From contig PSPG01000008.1 in NCBI GenBank assembly GCA_003193925.1, forward strand, positions 62,001 to 126,000: a DNA stretch of 64,000 nt, given 5' to 3'. The notes under the pieces are model-generated. The model did not search any database, was not told the DNA's origin, and saw only the letters and a list, made by a program, of their open reading frames with translations. Positions 48,401-57,058 of the stretch are shown here, in pieces. Both the position numbers and the translations under genes were made by a program. This DNA comes from Candidatus Thalassarchaeum betae. GTDB taxonomy: Archaea > Thermoplasmatota > Poseidoniia > Poseidoniales > Thalassarchaeaceae. Within the stretch, counting starts at the first letter, position 1. The number at the start of each line of letters is the position of its first letter.

Positions 48401-50633
48401 TCAGGAAGTCGTAGTTCGCCTCCGACGAGACGTTGTAGGCGAAGGTGACGGTGCCGTTGGAAAGCACCCCGGTGAACTCCAGATTGGTGTTGTCGCCGTC
48501 GGAAATATCTCCGGATCTGGCCGAGTACGCACCTGAGATGGGGGTCGAGGGGGGATTGGACGAAGAGACGTACGAGTAGTCAGCCGATACCGAGGTTCCT
48601 CCGTCGCCGTAGGTGTCATTCAGGTAAATTGTGTAATTCCCTGCGCCGGTGAAACTTACCAGAACCCCATTGTAGTAATTGTAGACAGTGCTGCTATTGA
48701 ATGAAGCAACTGTTCCATCGGGTAGAATGACATCCATGCTGAATTCGGATGCCCAGTTGTCCACGGTTACCGTCAGGTCGGCTGTGACCCCGGCGGGTTG
48801 CGTGTAGTTGCACGACACAGAGTAGAACGACGGGTTGTTTGTGGTCCCCCCGATATCGCACAGGTTGGCTTGAGAGTAGACGTTGCCGTTGTTGGCCGCT
48901 TCCACGTACCACATCGAGGTCCCGGACACGCCCCAGCCGTTGGTCAGGTAGCCCGACTCGAAGTCGCCCTCGAAGTTAGCCATGTTGTCGGTCGGGTAGA
49001 GGAACATGTCGCCTTCCGCATCTGTGGTGTTGACCGCGGAGTCGTCACAGGTTCTGTCCTGTATCCCCGTGGTGTTGGAAGCGCACTGAGCGAGATCCAT
49101 CATGTGAGAGCGGACGTGTGTGTCATTTGCCCATATCGTGCTCGCGCCGTAGGAGGTGGTGCCAGCCACCGGGATGGGGATGATGCCGGCGCTGACGCAG
49201 GCATCGTGGGCCTCGCTGATGCTCTGGTAATCGTTTGCCTCCTGAGCCTGATAGCCGTTGCCCGAGCCGCCGTACGGGCCCTCGTCTGAGACCGGGATGA
49301 CCAGTTTGGTGGCGTTGGGATTCCACTTGTGGTCAGCGGCCGTGGCCGGGTTGCCCGGGGTCATGCCCGAGTTGTCCCGCCAAGACAGGCATGCCCAGGT
49401 CGAGCCGGGGCCCCACATCTCGCTGTTGTAACCCCAATCTGGCGGGATGGTGAGTGAGGAGTTGTTGTACATGACAGCGTCCAGGGTGCGGATTCCCCCC
49501 GTCGTGTCAGATGAGTTCTGTCCGAGGTACGAGGTTCTGGGTCCCTCAGAGCCGCTGCCACCGATTATGTAGCCATCTTCGCAGTTCTTGTGCGTAGCAG
49601 CGTGGGACATCTGCCCGCTGATGGCGTAAAGAGTCTCGAGAACGGTGATGCTGGCCTGCTCGAGCAGCGGCTTGACTCCCTGGAAGTACTCGCCGCTGGT
49701 CAGGTTGCCACCGTAGAACACAGCGCAGATATCCTCCCACTCCGCGGTCATCGAGCCGGAGGAGTCGAGCAGCGCGACGTACTCGACGAGGCTGCCTCGC
49801 GTGTCCTCCCAGACCACGATGACGGTGTTGTTGGCTCCCATCGATATTGCCGGGTTGCCCTTGAACCCGAGTGCCGGTGTGATGATCGAGTTGTTGATCT
49901 GGACGGAGAAGTTCCCCGACGAGTCGTATGTCAGCATCGTGTAGTAAATCAGCGGGGTGCCGAAGTACAGCCCCTGCGAGTCGTAGGTGTCGACCCAGAC
50001 CACGTGAGCCCCGTCGTAGGAGTCGATGGCGATGTCGGGGTCGTCGCGCACTCCGGTGCCGTCTGCGACGGTGTAGGAGACCAGCGTCATGTTGGCGATG
50101 TCGCCGGAATCGCCGTCCCGGTCGTCCAAAGCGGGGTCGATAAGGGTGTACAGGATCTCGAGGTCGGTTATCGCCCAGACGATGTGAGCCCGGTTGTTAG
50201 AGTCGACCACCAGAGACGGGCTGGAGATGGCTGAGGAGCTGTTGGAGCCGATCAGGGTGTTGGATATCAGCACGGCATCGACGCCAGTGGTGGCTATCAG
50301 AGCGTACTGGAGAAGCGGCTGGGAGCCGTTCTCGATCCACACCAGATGGACTCTGCTCTGGTTGTCCATGACGCCTGTGACCTCGACCGGGTTCGATGTG
50401 TTGAGGCTCGACATCAGCGTCTGCGTGGAGCTGTCGTTCAGCGTGTTGTTGGCCGTGTCGTGCCGACTCTCGACTGGTTCGAGGAAGGAGGGGTCGGTCG
50501 ACATCGAGGGCGCGAACACAGAGGCTACCATCAGGAAGGACAGGAAGAGCGTCAGATGCGTCTTCCGGGTATTCTCGTTTCTAACACGCCTCAGCGGCGG
50601 GCAATCATATGTTGGGGCGGGCTGTCGAACCAT
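45471..50633 (-). CDS. Giant secreted/surface protein with VWA-like MIDAS motif and TSP3-type Asp-rich repeats, C-terminal TM
   Basis: N-terminal hydrophobic LTLFLSFLMVASVFAPSMS; ALLDSSGSMTAEW; ~12 DxDxDGxxD(A/E)xED repeats; C-terminal FMTLIIGSLTVLLLAGMVL then ~60 aa cytoplasmic tail. Confidence 0.85.
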   Translation of the reverse strand: MVRQPAPTYDCPPLRRVRNENTRKTHLTLFLSFLMVASVFAPSMSTDPSFLEPVESRHDTANNTLNDSSTQTLMSSLNTSNPVEVTGVMDNQSRVHLVWIENGSQPLLQYALIATTGVDAVLISNTLIGSNSSSAISSPSLVVDSNNRAHIVWAITDLEILYTLIDPALDDRDGDSGDIANMTLVSYTVADGTGVRDDPDIAIDSYDGAHVVWVDTYDSQGLYFGTPLIYYTMLTYDSSGNFSVQINNSIITPALGFKGNPAISMGANNTVIVVWEDTRGSLVEYVALLDSSGSMTAEWEDICAVFYGGNLTSGEYFQGVKPLLEQASITVLETLYAISGQMSHAATHKNCEDGYIIGGSGSEGPRTSYLGQNSSDTTGGIRTLDAVMYNNSSLTIPPDWGYNSEMWGPGSTWACLSWRDNSGMTPGNPATAADHKWNPNATKLVIPVSDEGPYGGSGNGYQAQEANDYQSISEAHDACVSAGIIPIPVAGTTSYGASTIWANDTHVRSHMMDLAQCASNTTGIQDRTCDDSAVNTTDAEGDMFLYPTDNMANFEGDFESGYLTNGWGVSGTSMWYVEAANNGNVYSQANLCDIGGTTNNPSFYSVSCNYTQPAGVTADLTVTVDNWASEFSMDVILPDGTVASFNSSTVYNYYNGVLVSFTGAGNYTIYLNDTYGDGGTSVSADYSYVSSSNPPSTPISGAYSARSGDISDGDNTNLEFTGVLSNGTVTFAYNVSSEANYDFLTFSIDGAQIAQWSGSQSGNFSTPVSLGQHTLKWAYVKDGSVSAGSDAVWIDDVVVPLANYTEEMQALVQSIIALTSGTGSTETFLTVLNPYSLLNNPRTTWRPGDSATSIDPDTGQYVEDIGPALDYVWQEDGSGWGTIGHFVLVNDTRLTNGHGWSSSPDVNVDDDGNIHVVWVDGRSTIPSKVGPSQLHYMQIDLDRAGALDGEADGLEMSQVAVVTDSAVIGSDMTWGSNPRVDFDNDGSIHITWFESMSGTGDENSRVELRWTRIVSPQLEDGEMPLGRTLEQAYGVINTRIIATSTDNLMGVFGTGLDSSSQPIVNFDWPDREIIWTTPDCSETSSSADRWDVCMWSENVYNMVIELAPAQPDEITLGPGESTNVEMMLRGIRVSGGSDIVITDAHGAPDDWFVDVGFSKSYQSTTTLIEGTTSDLDLFLRAPSLQEVNDDQTFHLTVTVTSSTKAEATTSKTILVNLVNEADWNDDDGDGVTDDEDDCQFGETGWTSDIDTDHDGDGCRDASEDLNDDNDAYPDAYDSCPSGYMGEHVDLDADGCDDLHEDPDTDGDGVENYLDLCPNGAQYWGSFAEDHDGDGCRDADEDDNDDNDPYPDAEDDCPVGVVGWSSTIFDHDGDGCHDLQEDEDDDNDGVTDADDLCPLGMTLWFSDPSSDYDSDGCHDVAEDMDIDNDGVLGEFDECPRGMLGWISTPLNDWDSDGCNDANEDSDDDGDGYSDFEDSCVRSVLTAESHTDLDGDGCDDYTEDNDLDNDGIESAFDNCEGDPTSDWVSTLITDFDRDGCDDETEDWDDDGDNVLDADDQCPNSMTVNSDYDRDGCDDETEDWDDDGDGVPDSEDSCPLGLINWNSNSDNDIDGDGCMDSIEDDHVSGRILHTLRSNAFMTLIIGSLTVLLLAGMVLSSQRGRGRYELADQTRSVEESMRSGSSHALNTPEKEVRDLSDLGYSPEVARAIVRNEEKVRRGRN
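45780..46960 (-). repeat. Coding repeats encoding thrombospondin type-3-like calcium-binding motifs
   Basis: Recurrent DxDGDGCxDxxEDxDDDxDG(V/Y)xDxxDxCPxG units spaced ~90-110 bp. Confidence 0.9.
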
Positions 50634-50708
50634 GCTTGGCCAAAGCCAGGCATACCCATAGTAGGGTCGCCGGACAGGTCCGCTAAAGCCCGATTCCAGC
50701 GTTTTTCG

Positions 50709-51944
50709 TCAGGAGAGGAGGGCATCGATGCGCTCATCGTGGATGCGCTCCCAGGAGAAGTGCCCATCGTCGGTCGGGGGGCGCGCGAAGTGACCCCCTG
50801 TGGCCGTGGCTAGGAAGATGGGGCGCTTCAGGTCGAGGTCCGCGACAATCGCTGCCGGACGGAAGTCAAAGACTTCCGAGACTCGGGCCTTCAACTCGAT
50901 GTCGCTGAGCTTGCCGGTCCCGATAGTGTCCACTCGCAGGCTGACGGGATTGGCCTCACCGATCACGTAGGCCACCTGGATCTCACAGTGCTCGGCCAAG
51001 CCTGCCGCGACCACGTGCTTGGCCGCCCAGCGCGCGCAGTAGGCCGCTGAGCGGTCGACCTTGCTCGCGTCCTTGCCGCTGAACGCGCCGCCACCGTGCC
51101 TGCACATGCCGCCGTACGCGTCGACGACTATCTTGCGTCCGGTGATACCGGCGTCCGAGTACGGGCCACCCGGGTCGGCGAAGCGGCCGGTGCCGTTGAC
51201 TACCAGCCTGTAGCCGTGCTGCAGCCAGCGCGCGGGAATCGCATGCTCGACCACGTGCTCGCGCACCTGCGCGGTGACGAACTCACGCTCGGCTTCCTCG
51301 GAGTCGTCGAAGCGCTCCTTGAGGGCTGCATCGTGCTGTACTGCGACAACCACGGTCCTGACGCAGTTGGGCGCGCCGTCCTCGTACTCCACTGTGACCA
51401 TGCTCTTGCCGTCGGGGCGCATCCAAGGAATCTCGCCACTGCGCTGGATGATGTCCAAGCGGCGGGTGATCCGCTGTGCCAGAGCCGCGGCGACGGGGAA
51501 GTATCGGTCACGCAGCTCGTCGTCCTGCTCGGTCTCTGTGCAGGCATAGCCGAACATCATGCCTTGGTCGCCCGCGCCCTGTGAGTCCGGGTCGCCGCCA
51601 TCGACGCCCTGGCTGATGTCCGGCGACTGGGTGGTGATGTGCAGTTGGACATCGCAGAGCTCGATTGAGGTGGCGTCCATGCCGATGGCGTGGTCGTTGT
51701 AACCGATGTCGGCGGCGGTCTGGCGCGCGATGGCCTCGTAGTCCGGCGCATCGCCGTCCAGGCTGACCTCTCCAGCGAGGATGATGACGGAGCCATCGGC
51801 TCTGCCCTTCACGAGCGTCTCCACGGCCACGCGAGCGTTTGGGTCGACTGTCAGACAGGCATCGACAATCGCGTCCGAGATGGAGTCGCATATCTTGTCA
51901 GGGTGGCCGGAGGCCACCGACTCGGAGGTGAACATGGCCGCCAT
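50709..51944 (-). CDS. metK: S-adenosylmethionine synthetase, bacterial type
   Basis: FTSESVASGHPDKICDSISDAIVDACL; GAGDQGMMFGYA; GGGAFSGKDASKVDRSAAYCARW. Confidence 0.96.
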   Translation of the reverse strand: MAAMFTSESVASGHPDKICDSISDAIVDACLTVDPNARVAVETLVKGRADGSVIILAGEVSLDGDAPDYEAIARQTAADIGYNDHAIGMDATSIELCDVQLHITTQSPDISQGVDGGDPDSQGAGDQGMMFGYACTETEQDDELRDRYFPVAAALAQRITRRLDIIQRSGEIPWMRPDGKSMVTVEYEDGAPNCVRTVVVAVQHDAALKERFDDSEEAEREFVTAQVREHVVEHAIPARWLQHGYRLVVNGTGRFADPGGPYSDAGITGRKIVVDAYGGMCRHGGGAFSGKDASKVDRSAAYCARWAAKHVVAAGLAEHCEIQVAYVIGEANPVSLRVDTIGTGKLSDIELKARVSEVFDFRPAAIVADLDLKRPIFLATATGGHFARPPTDDGHFSWERIHDERIDALLS

Positions 51945-52012
51945 GGTCCCGCATGCGGACCATTCCCCTTGATGAGTTTTCGGAGATTGGCAACCGCAGT
52001 AGCGAAAGCGCG

Positions 52013-52276
52013 ATGCGTCGTCCGAGTCTCATGGGCAGGGTCGAGGCGGAGATTGTCTGGACTGGCTCCAGAGCGCGTGCAGAGGCCCTGTTGGCGGCCG
52101 TGGCGCCCGATGACCCCGAGTCATTCGACGCCGAGATCGTCGATGTCGGAGGAAGTTCGGAATTGCGGATTCGTGTCATTGGCGAGAAGCTCAAGACGGT
52201 GCGCTCGACGGTGGACGACCTCTTGGCGTGCCTCGCTGCAGCAGAGTCGGGTCTCGACGTCATCGACGGGGCTTGA
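52013..52276 (+). CDS. pcc1: KEOPS complex subunit Pcc1
   Basis: Small ORF: AEALLAAVAPDD...ELRIRVIGEKLKTVRSTVDDLLACLAAAE; Pcc1-like pattern. Confidence 0.75.
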   Translation: MRRPSLMGRVEAEIVWTGSRARAEALLAAVAPDDPESFDAEIVDVGGSSELRIRVIGEKLKTVRSTVDDLLACLAAAESGLDVIDGA

Positions 52277-53291
52277 GGGCCTTGGCCACGGCCCTCGCGG
52301 AATCCACCGCGGCATCACTCAGATGGTGCTCCGACTCGACATGACAGCCGGCCAGTCCTATGCCGTTCTCGAGGAACATGGTGCCGCCGACCCGTTCGCT
52401 GCGCGAGCATGGATGGAGCATTATTGAGGTCGTAGAACGACGCGCTGCGGCCATCCCTCGCCACCCTGAGCAGCGCGAGTCGAGGAACTCCTTGATGCCC
52501 TCGAGCGCGGCGTCCCCATCACCCTTGAGGCAGACTGCGTGCAGGATGGTGCACTCCGAAGCCTCAGCGCCCTCGGGTACCCTGTCATCGGCTGTCACAT
52601 CGATGGCGATGATGCCGCTCTCAGCCTCGAACAGGCCGGAGTAGGGTCGCATCGGCCTGCCCTCGAGCGCTACGTCCAGCGCGGCGACTCGATGCTCGTT
52701 GCACTCCCAGAGCGGCGATGCGTCGAGGCCGGCGGACTCGAGCAGCCTCGCGCTCTCGGCGGGTGGGACCGCGAGGATGACCGCATCGCACTCGACATCG
52801 TTGTCCGCGATGCGAACGGAGCGGACTCGCCTGTCCGCTCCGAGGAGGATAGACTCGGCGCTCTTTCCGGTATCGAACATCACATCGAGCTGGTTCGCGC
52901 CGACGATCAGTCGGCCGACCAGGCTCGACCAGCCGCCTCGCGGTATCACCAGTTGGCCCGGCCTGCGTACCTCCTCTGAGCCCAGAGACATTGTGGCGAG
53001 TGCGGTCATGGCGCTCTTGCCGTCGCCGCCGATCTCCAGCATCCCATCCTGCGGCCACTTGGATCCGAGTACACGTGGTGCGCGGAGTTTCCTCAGCAGC
53101 TGGTTCAGGGGGCCCTTGCGCCTCAGGAGATGGAGACCGGGGTCAAGGAGCCACTCCCCGGAGTCGCGCAGCCTGACACGGCCGCCCAAAGTGTCCCTCG
53201 ACTCGACTAGCAGCACAGTGGCTCCGTCGGCCGCCAGTTGGACCGCTGCTGCCAATCCCGCGACTCCGCCGCCGATGACAACGCTGCGCAT
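52260..53291 (-). CDS. FAD/NAD(P)-dependent amine oxidase/phytoene-desaturase-like oxidoreductase
   Basis: RSVVIGGGVAGLAAAVQLAADGATVLLVESRDTLGGRVR. Confidence 0.87.
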   Translation of the reverse strand: MRSVVIGGGVAGLAAAVQLAADGATVLLVESRDTLGGRVRLRDSGEWLLDPGLHLLRRKGPLNQLLRKLRAPRVLGSKWPQDGMLEIGGDGKSAMTALATMSLGSEEVRRPGQLVIPRGGWSSLVGRLIVGANQLDVMFDTGKSAESILLGADRRVRSVRIADNDVECDAVILAVPPAESARLLESAGLDASPLWECNEHRVAALDVALEGRPMRPYSGLFEAESGIIAIDVTADDRVPEGAEASECTILHAVCLKGDGDAALEGIKEFLDSRCSGWRGMAAARRSTTSIMLHPCSRSERVGGTMFLENGIGLAGCHVESEHHLSDAAVDSARAVAKALKPRR

Positions 53292-53320
53292 CTGCCGGTT
53301 TCAGGGGGGAGGATGGTAAA

Positions 53321-54304
53321 ATGTCGTTTCGGACCATTGAAGGCGGGGTTGTGACACGTCATGGCGTGGCCACACTGCCTCACGACCGCTCCACCCTCCT
53401 CTGGTCGGAGGATGGCCCAACCCCGCTCTTCCTCGATTCAATCGACAGGTGGGTCGATGCAATGGTAGCCGACGAGCACGGCGGGGGCGATGGGCCCGAC
53501 GGGCTCGTCGAGGCCAGGGTCGTGGCGAAGGCTTCGGGCGTCCTGTGCGGCCGCCCGGTGGCCGAGCGCTTGCTTGCAAGGCACCTCTCAGGGTGCTCGG
53601 CAGAGTGGGGGGCCAGCGAGGGTGGCCCTGTGGAGGAGGGTCGGACGGTACTGGTCCTGCACGGGCCGGCCAATGAGATTCTCCGAATTGAGCGGACCCT
53701 GCTCAATCTCTTGGGAAGGCTGTCCGGAATCGCCTCAAACACGACTCAGTGGGCCGAATCAGCCGGCTCGATGTGCATCGCAGCCACTCGCAAGACCGAA
53801 TGGGGGCTGCTCGACAAGTGGGCCATTCACATCGGCGGAGGGCTGACCCACAGGCTCGACCGCAGCGATGCATTGATGCTCAAGGAGAACGACATCGCGG
53901 CTGAGATGGGCGAAGGCGAGAGCGAGCTCGCAGCGATGAGACGAATGGTCTCCTCGGTAGACATGAAGCAGCATGCCGGGTTCACCGTGGTCGAGGTTCG
54001 CAGCGTCGAGCAGGCTGTCGCCGCAGCAGCCGCCTGGGACGCCTCGCAGCGCGCACGGGGAGGCGACGAGCGAGTCGTGCTGCTACTCGACAACATGGGC
54101 TCTGAGGGCGCTTCTGATGCAGGCACTGCCCTGAGCGAGCGCGGCTTGCGCCAGCGCTGCGTGCTGGAGGGCTCGGGCGGAGTGAGCCTCGACTCACTGG
54201 GTGATTGGGCTGCCAGCGGCGTCGATCTGGTGTCCTCGAGCGCTTTGAACCGCGGCGTGGAACCACTCGACCTGTCTATGCTGATTGGCGCCGGAGGAGA
54301 TTGA
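53321..54304 (+). CDS. nadC: Nicotinate-nucleotide pyrophosphorylase (carboxylating)
   Basis: LLGRLSGIASNTTQWAE; AATRKTEWGLLDKWAIHIGGGLTHRLDRSDALMLKENDI. Confidence 0.92.
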   Translation: MSFRTIEGGVVTRHGVATLPHDRSTLLWSEDGPTPLFLDSIDRWVDAMVADEHGGGDGPDGLVEARVVAKASGVLCGRPVAERLLARHLSGCSAEWGASEGGPVEEGRTVLVLHGPANEILRIERTLLNLLGRLSGIASNTTQWAESAGSMCIAATRKTEWGLLDKWAIHIGGGLTHRLDRSDALMLKENDIAAEMGEGESELAAMRRMVSSVDMKQHAGFTVVEVRSVEQAVAAAAAWDASQRARGGDERVVLLLDNMGSEGASDAGTALSERGLRQRCVLEGSGGVSLDSLGDWAASGVDLVSSSALNRGVEPLDLSMLIGAGGD

Positions 54305-55090
54305 ATGGGCGAGATACCTGAGAGCCACCCTCGACGCTCCTCGCTGCTGGCGAGGCAGAAGCTGGTCGACGCCGCAGCCGAGGGGCTGCTGGCGGACTCA
54401 GCGATGATAGCCCACGGCCGCGGCGAGGCTTTCGACTATCTGCTGGGCGAGCAGACCTCGGACTCGGCCAGAAGCGCGATTCGCGAGGCGTCGGCCAGAC
54501 TGCTGACCGCCGAACGACCTGTCATCTCGGTCAACGGTAACACAGTGGTGCTTGCTGGCGAGGACCTGATCCGCGTCGCAGCCGTCGTCGGCTGCCCAAT
54601 TGAGGTGAACCTGTACTACCGCACTCCCGAGAGGATCGCCAGACTGCTGACGAGGCTGGCGGAGCAGCGTGCCTCGGTCGCAGGTGGGCCGGCCCCTGAC
54701 GGCTGGTCCGAGGACTGGGCGAAGGCTGTCAGCTCGGTCGCCCTGCTGGGTGATGGGGCGGATGGCAGCATCGAGGGGCTGGAGGGGGCTCGGGCTATAT
54801 GCTGCACAAACGGCATCGGCAGTGCCGACATCGTACTGGTGCCACTCGAGGACGGAGATAGGTGCGAGGCGCTCGTCGAGATGGGCAAGCAGGTCGTGGT
54901 CATCGACCTCAACCCTCTTTCGCGCACATCGAGGATGGCCACGGTCACCATCGTGGACGAGGTTACGAGAGCCGCGACTGCTTTGGTTGATGAGGTCGTC
55001 TCGGGGCATGCGGCGCAGGGCGACTGGGACAATCGAGCCGCCTTGAGCGAAGCTCTCGACATCATCGCAGGTGCTTCCGCGGGTGAATGA
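54305..55090 (+). CDS. 4-phosphopantoate--beta-alanine ligase (archaeal)
   Basis: ESHPRRSSLLARQKLVDAAAEGLLADSAMIAHGRGEAFDYLLGE; VISVNGNTVVLAGEDLIRVAAVVGCPIEVNLYYRTPERI; IDLNPLSRTSRMATVTIVDEVTRA. Confidence 0.92.
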   Translation: MGEIPESHPRRSSLLARQKLVDAAAEGLLADSAMIAHGRGEAFDYLLGEQTSDSARSAIREASARLLTAERPVISVNGNTVVLAGEDLIRVAAVVGCPIEVNLYYRTPERIARLLTRLAEQRASVAGGPAPDGWSEDWAKAVSSVALLGDGADGSIEGLEGARAICCTNGIGSADIVLVPLEDGDRCEALVEMGKQVVVIDLNPLSRTSRMATVTIVDEVTRAATALVDEVVSGHAAQGDWDNRAALSEALDIIAGASAGE

Positions 55091-56281
55091 TCAAGCAGAT
55101 GCGAACTTCTCTGCGAGGAGGACGGCGCATCGCTCGGCGATGGCCTGGCCGACCTCAGAGGTGGATGCCGTTCCTCCAAGGTCGTAGGTCACAGCGCCAC
55201 CGTCTGCGAGATGATTGGCTATCGCCTTCTCGAGGATGTCGGCGCACATTATCGCATCAGCGTCTCCATGTCGAACTCCGAGGCTGTCGAACATCAAATG
55301 GACCGAGGAGATGGCTGCAATTGGGTTGACCTTGTTCATACCGGCGTACTTGGGAGACGAGCCGTGAACCGGCTCGAACAGCATGTGCTCATCACCGATA
55401 TTGGCGCTGGCTGCCATTCCCATCCCGCCCTGCAGGACGGAGGCTAGGTCGGTGGCGATATCACCGAACATGTTCGGCAGGACTACGACGTCTAGGTCCT
55501 CGGGGTCGCGAACTAACCACATGGTGAACGCGTCGATATAGGCCTCATTGGACTCGATGTCCTCATACTGCTCCGATACCTCGTTGAAGACCTTCCTGAA
55601 CAGGCGGCATCCCCGCAGGACGTTGCTCTTATCCACACAGGTCACCTTCTGCGGAATGCCCATGCGAGACTTGCGCCGCTTGGCGATTTCGAAAGCGAAT
55701 CTGATGACGCGCTCGCTGCCGGCACGCGATATCGGCCTCGGGTCCCATGACACCTCTCCGTCGAGGCCGGGAAAACCGTCAATCATAATCGGGTCGTCCT
55801 TGGCACCGACCGCGCGTTGGGCCGAGCGTCGCAGAAGGCTGTGGTAGAGGCCTTCCGTGTTCTCGCGGACGAACACCATGTCGACAAGGTCGGGGTCCCA
55901 CACGTTGGTGTGGACGCCGTGCACCTTGTGCTGGACGCCATCGTAGAGTTTGACCGGCCTGATGTTGGCGTACAGGTCCAGTCCGGAGCGCAGCCCCAGT
56001 ATGACCTGTCCACCGGCCAAGTCACCGTTACTGAGCCGGGCGCCGGGCCATCCGATGGCACCAAGGAGAATCGCGTCGGAGTTGTCCCTGCAGTGCTCGA
56101 AGGATCCCTCGGGCCACTCCTCGCCGGTCTCAAGGAAGTACTGTCCACCGCACGGAATCTCCGTGATGTCGAAAGACAACGGGCTGTGCTCCTCGAATAC
56201 CTCGATGATGCGTCTGGCCTCGGCAATGACCTCGCGACCAGTGCCATCGCCGGGCAGGACAGTCAGGCGGTACTTGCTCAC
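55091..56281 (-). CDS. Isocitrate/isopropylmalate-family dehydrogenase
   Basis: VLPGDGTGREVIAEARRIIE; FVRENTEGLYHS; MFGDIATDLASVLQGGMGMAASANIGDEHMLFEPVHGSSPKYAG. Confidence 0.93.
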   Translation of the reverse strand: MSKYRLTVLPGDGTGREVIAEARRIIEVFEEHSPLSFDITEIPCGGQYFLETGEEWPEGSFEHCRDNSDAILLGAIGWPGARLSNGDLAGGQVILGLRSGLDLYANIRPVKLYDGVQHKVHGVHTNVWDPDLVDMVFVRENTEGLYHSLLRRSAQRAVGAKDDPIMIDGFPGLDGEVSWDPRPISRAGSERVIRFAFEIAKRRKSRMGIPQKVTCVDKSNVLRGCRLFRKVFNEVSEQYEDIESNEAYIDAFTMWLVRDPEDLDVVVLPNMFGDIATDLASVLQGGMGMAASANIGDEHMLFEPVHGSSPKYAGMNKVNPIAAISSVHLMFDSLGVRHGDADAIMCADILEKAIANHLADGGAVTYDLGGTASTSEVGQAIAERCAVLLAEKFASA

Positions 56282-56379
56282 GGTTGGGGCACTTGCTTTT
56301 CATTCATCAACCCAACCCCCGATTTCCCTCTGGTTCTGGATGACATAATTGATAGACGGTCAACACGAACCAACGTCCC

Positions 56380-56982
56380 ATGGACCGTACGCCCGATGAC
56401 GGAAGTGGTAGCCCACGAATAGACGTCAGAGCCTTGCCTGACTCAGTTGCGAGGCTGTGGGAGACCATGCTCAGGCTCGACCCCTCCTGGGACCTCGCCG
56501 ATTGGCTGGACGAGCGAGCTAACGAGGAGCTTGAACTCGTCGACGGGCACTTGGGTCGAGAACGCCTGAGGCTGGAGCAGCGGCTGCATCGCATCGAGAC
56601 TCTGGTCAAGCGCCTGAGGCGGCAGAGGGAGGTCGCCGAGCGAGCCACTTGGACCGACCCCCATCAGAGGAATCTCTTCGACGTCTACGAGAAGGAGGGT
56701 GCTGAGGAGGTGGAGGAGGACCTCAATGGCTTCCCTGCAATCGACTTCGGGTCTCTCGGAGCGGAGGACGACCCGTTGCTGGCGATTGTCGCAGAGCACG
56801 TCATCAGCATAATCGAGCGGGCTTGCGCCGAAGGTCCCGAGCCAGTTCACTACGACCTCTTCGTGGATGAGTTGAATCCCATCGGAATTAGGCCAGACGA
56901 GGTTGACGAGGCTGTGGCCTGGCTGCTGCAGAGGAGAGTCGTCATCGAGTTGGGCGAGGACTGCTTTGGGATGGCCTCCTGA
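56380..56982 (+). CDS. Hypothetical protein with central coiled-coil
   Basis: Complete ORF with ERLRLEQRLHRIETLVKRLRRQREVAE; codirectional with and 77 bp upstream of the methyltransferase-like gene. Confidence 0.5.
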   Translation: MDRTPDDGSGSPRIDVRALPDSVARLWETMLRLDPSWDLADWLDERANEELELVDGHLGRERLRLEQRLHRIETLVKRLRRQREVAERATWTDPHQRNLFDVYEKEGAEEVEEDLNGFPAIDFGSLGAEDDPLLAIVAEHVISIIERACAEGPEPVHYDLFVDELNPIGIRPDEVDEAVAWLLQRRVVIELGEDCFGMAS

Positions 56983-57058
56983 GTTTCCCGATTCGGGGCT
57001 CCCAACGGACAACCGTTCCCTTCAAAGAAGGGCGTCCTGTCGCGATGGCCGTAGTACC

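Noticed and set aside
49590-50234. 214-aa + strand ORF opposite the surface-protein gene
   Set aside because: Antisense to the 1720-aa gene, Val/Asp-rich composition typical of antisense translation; no domain.
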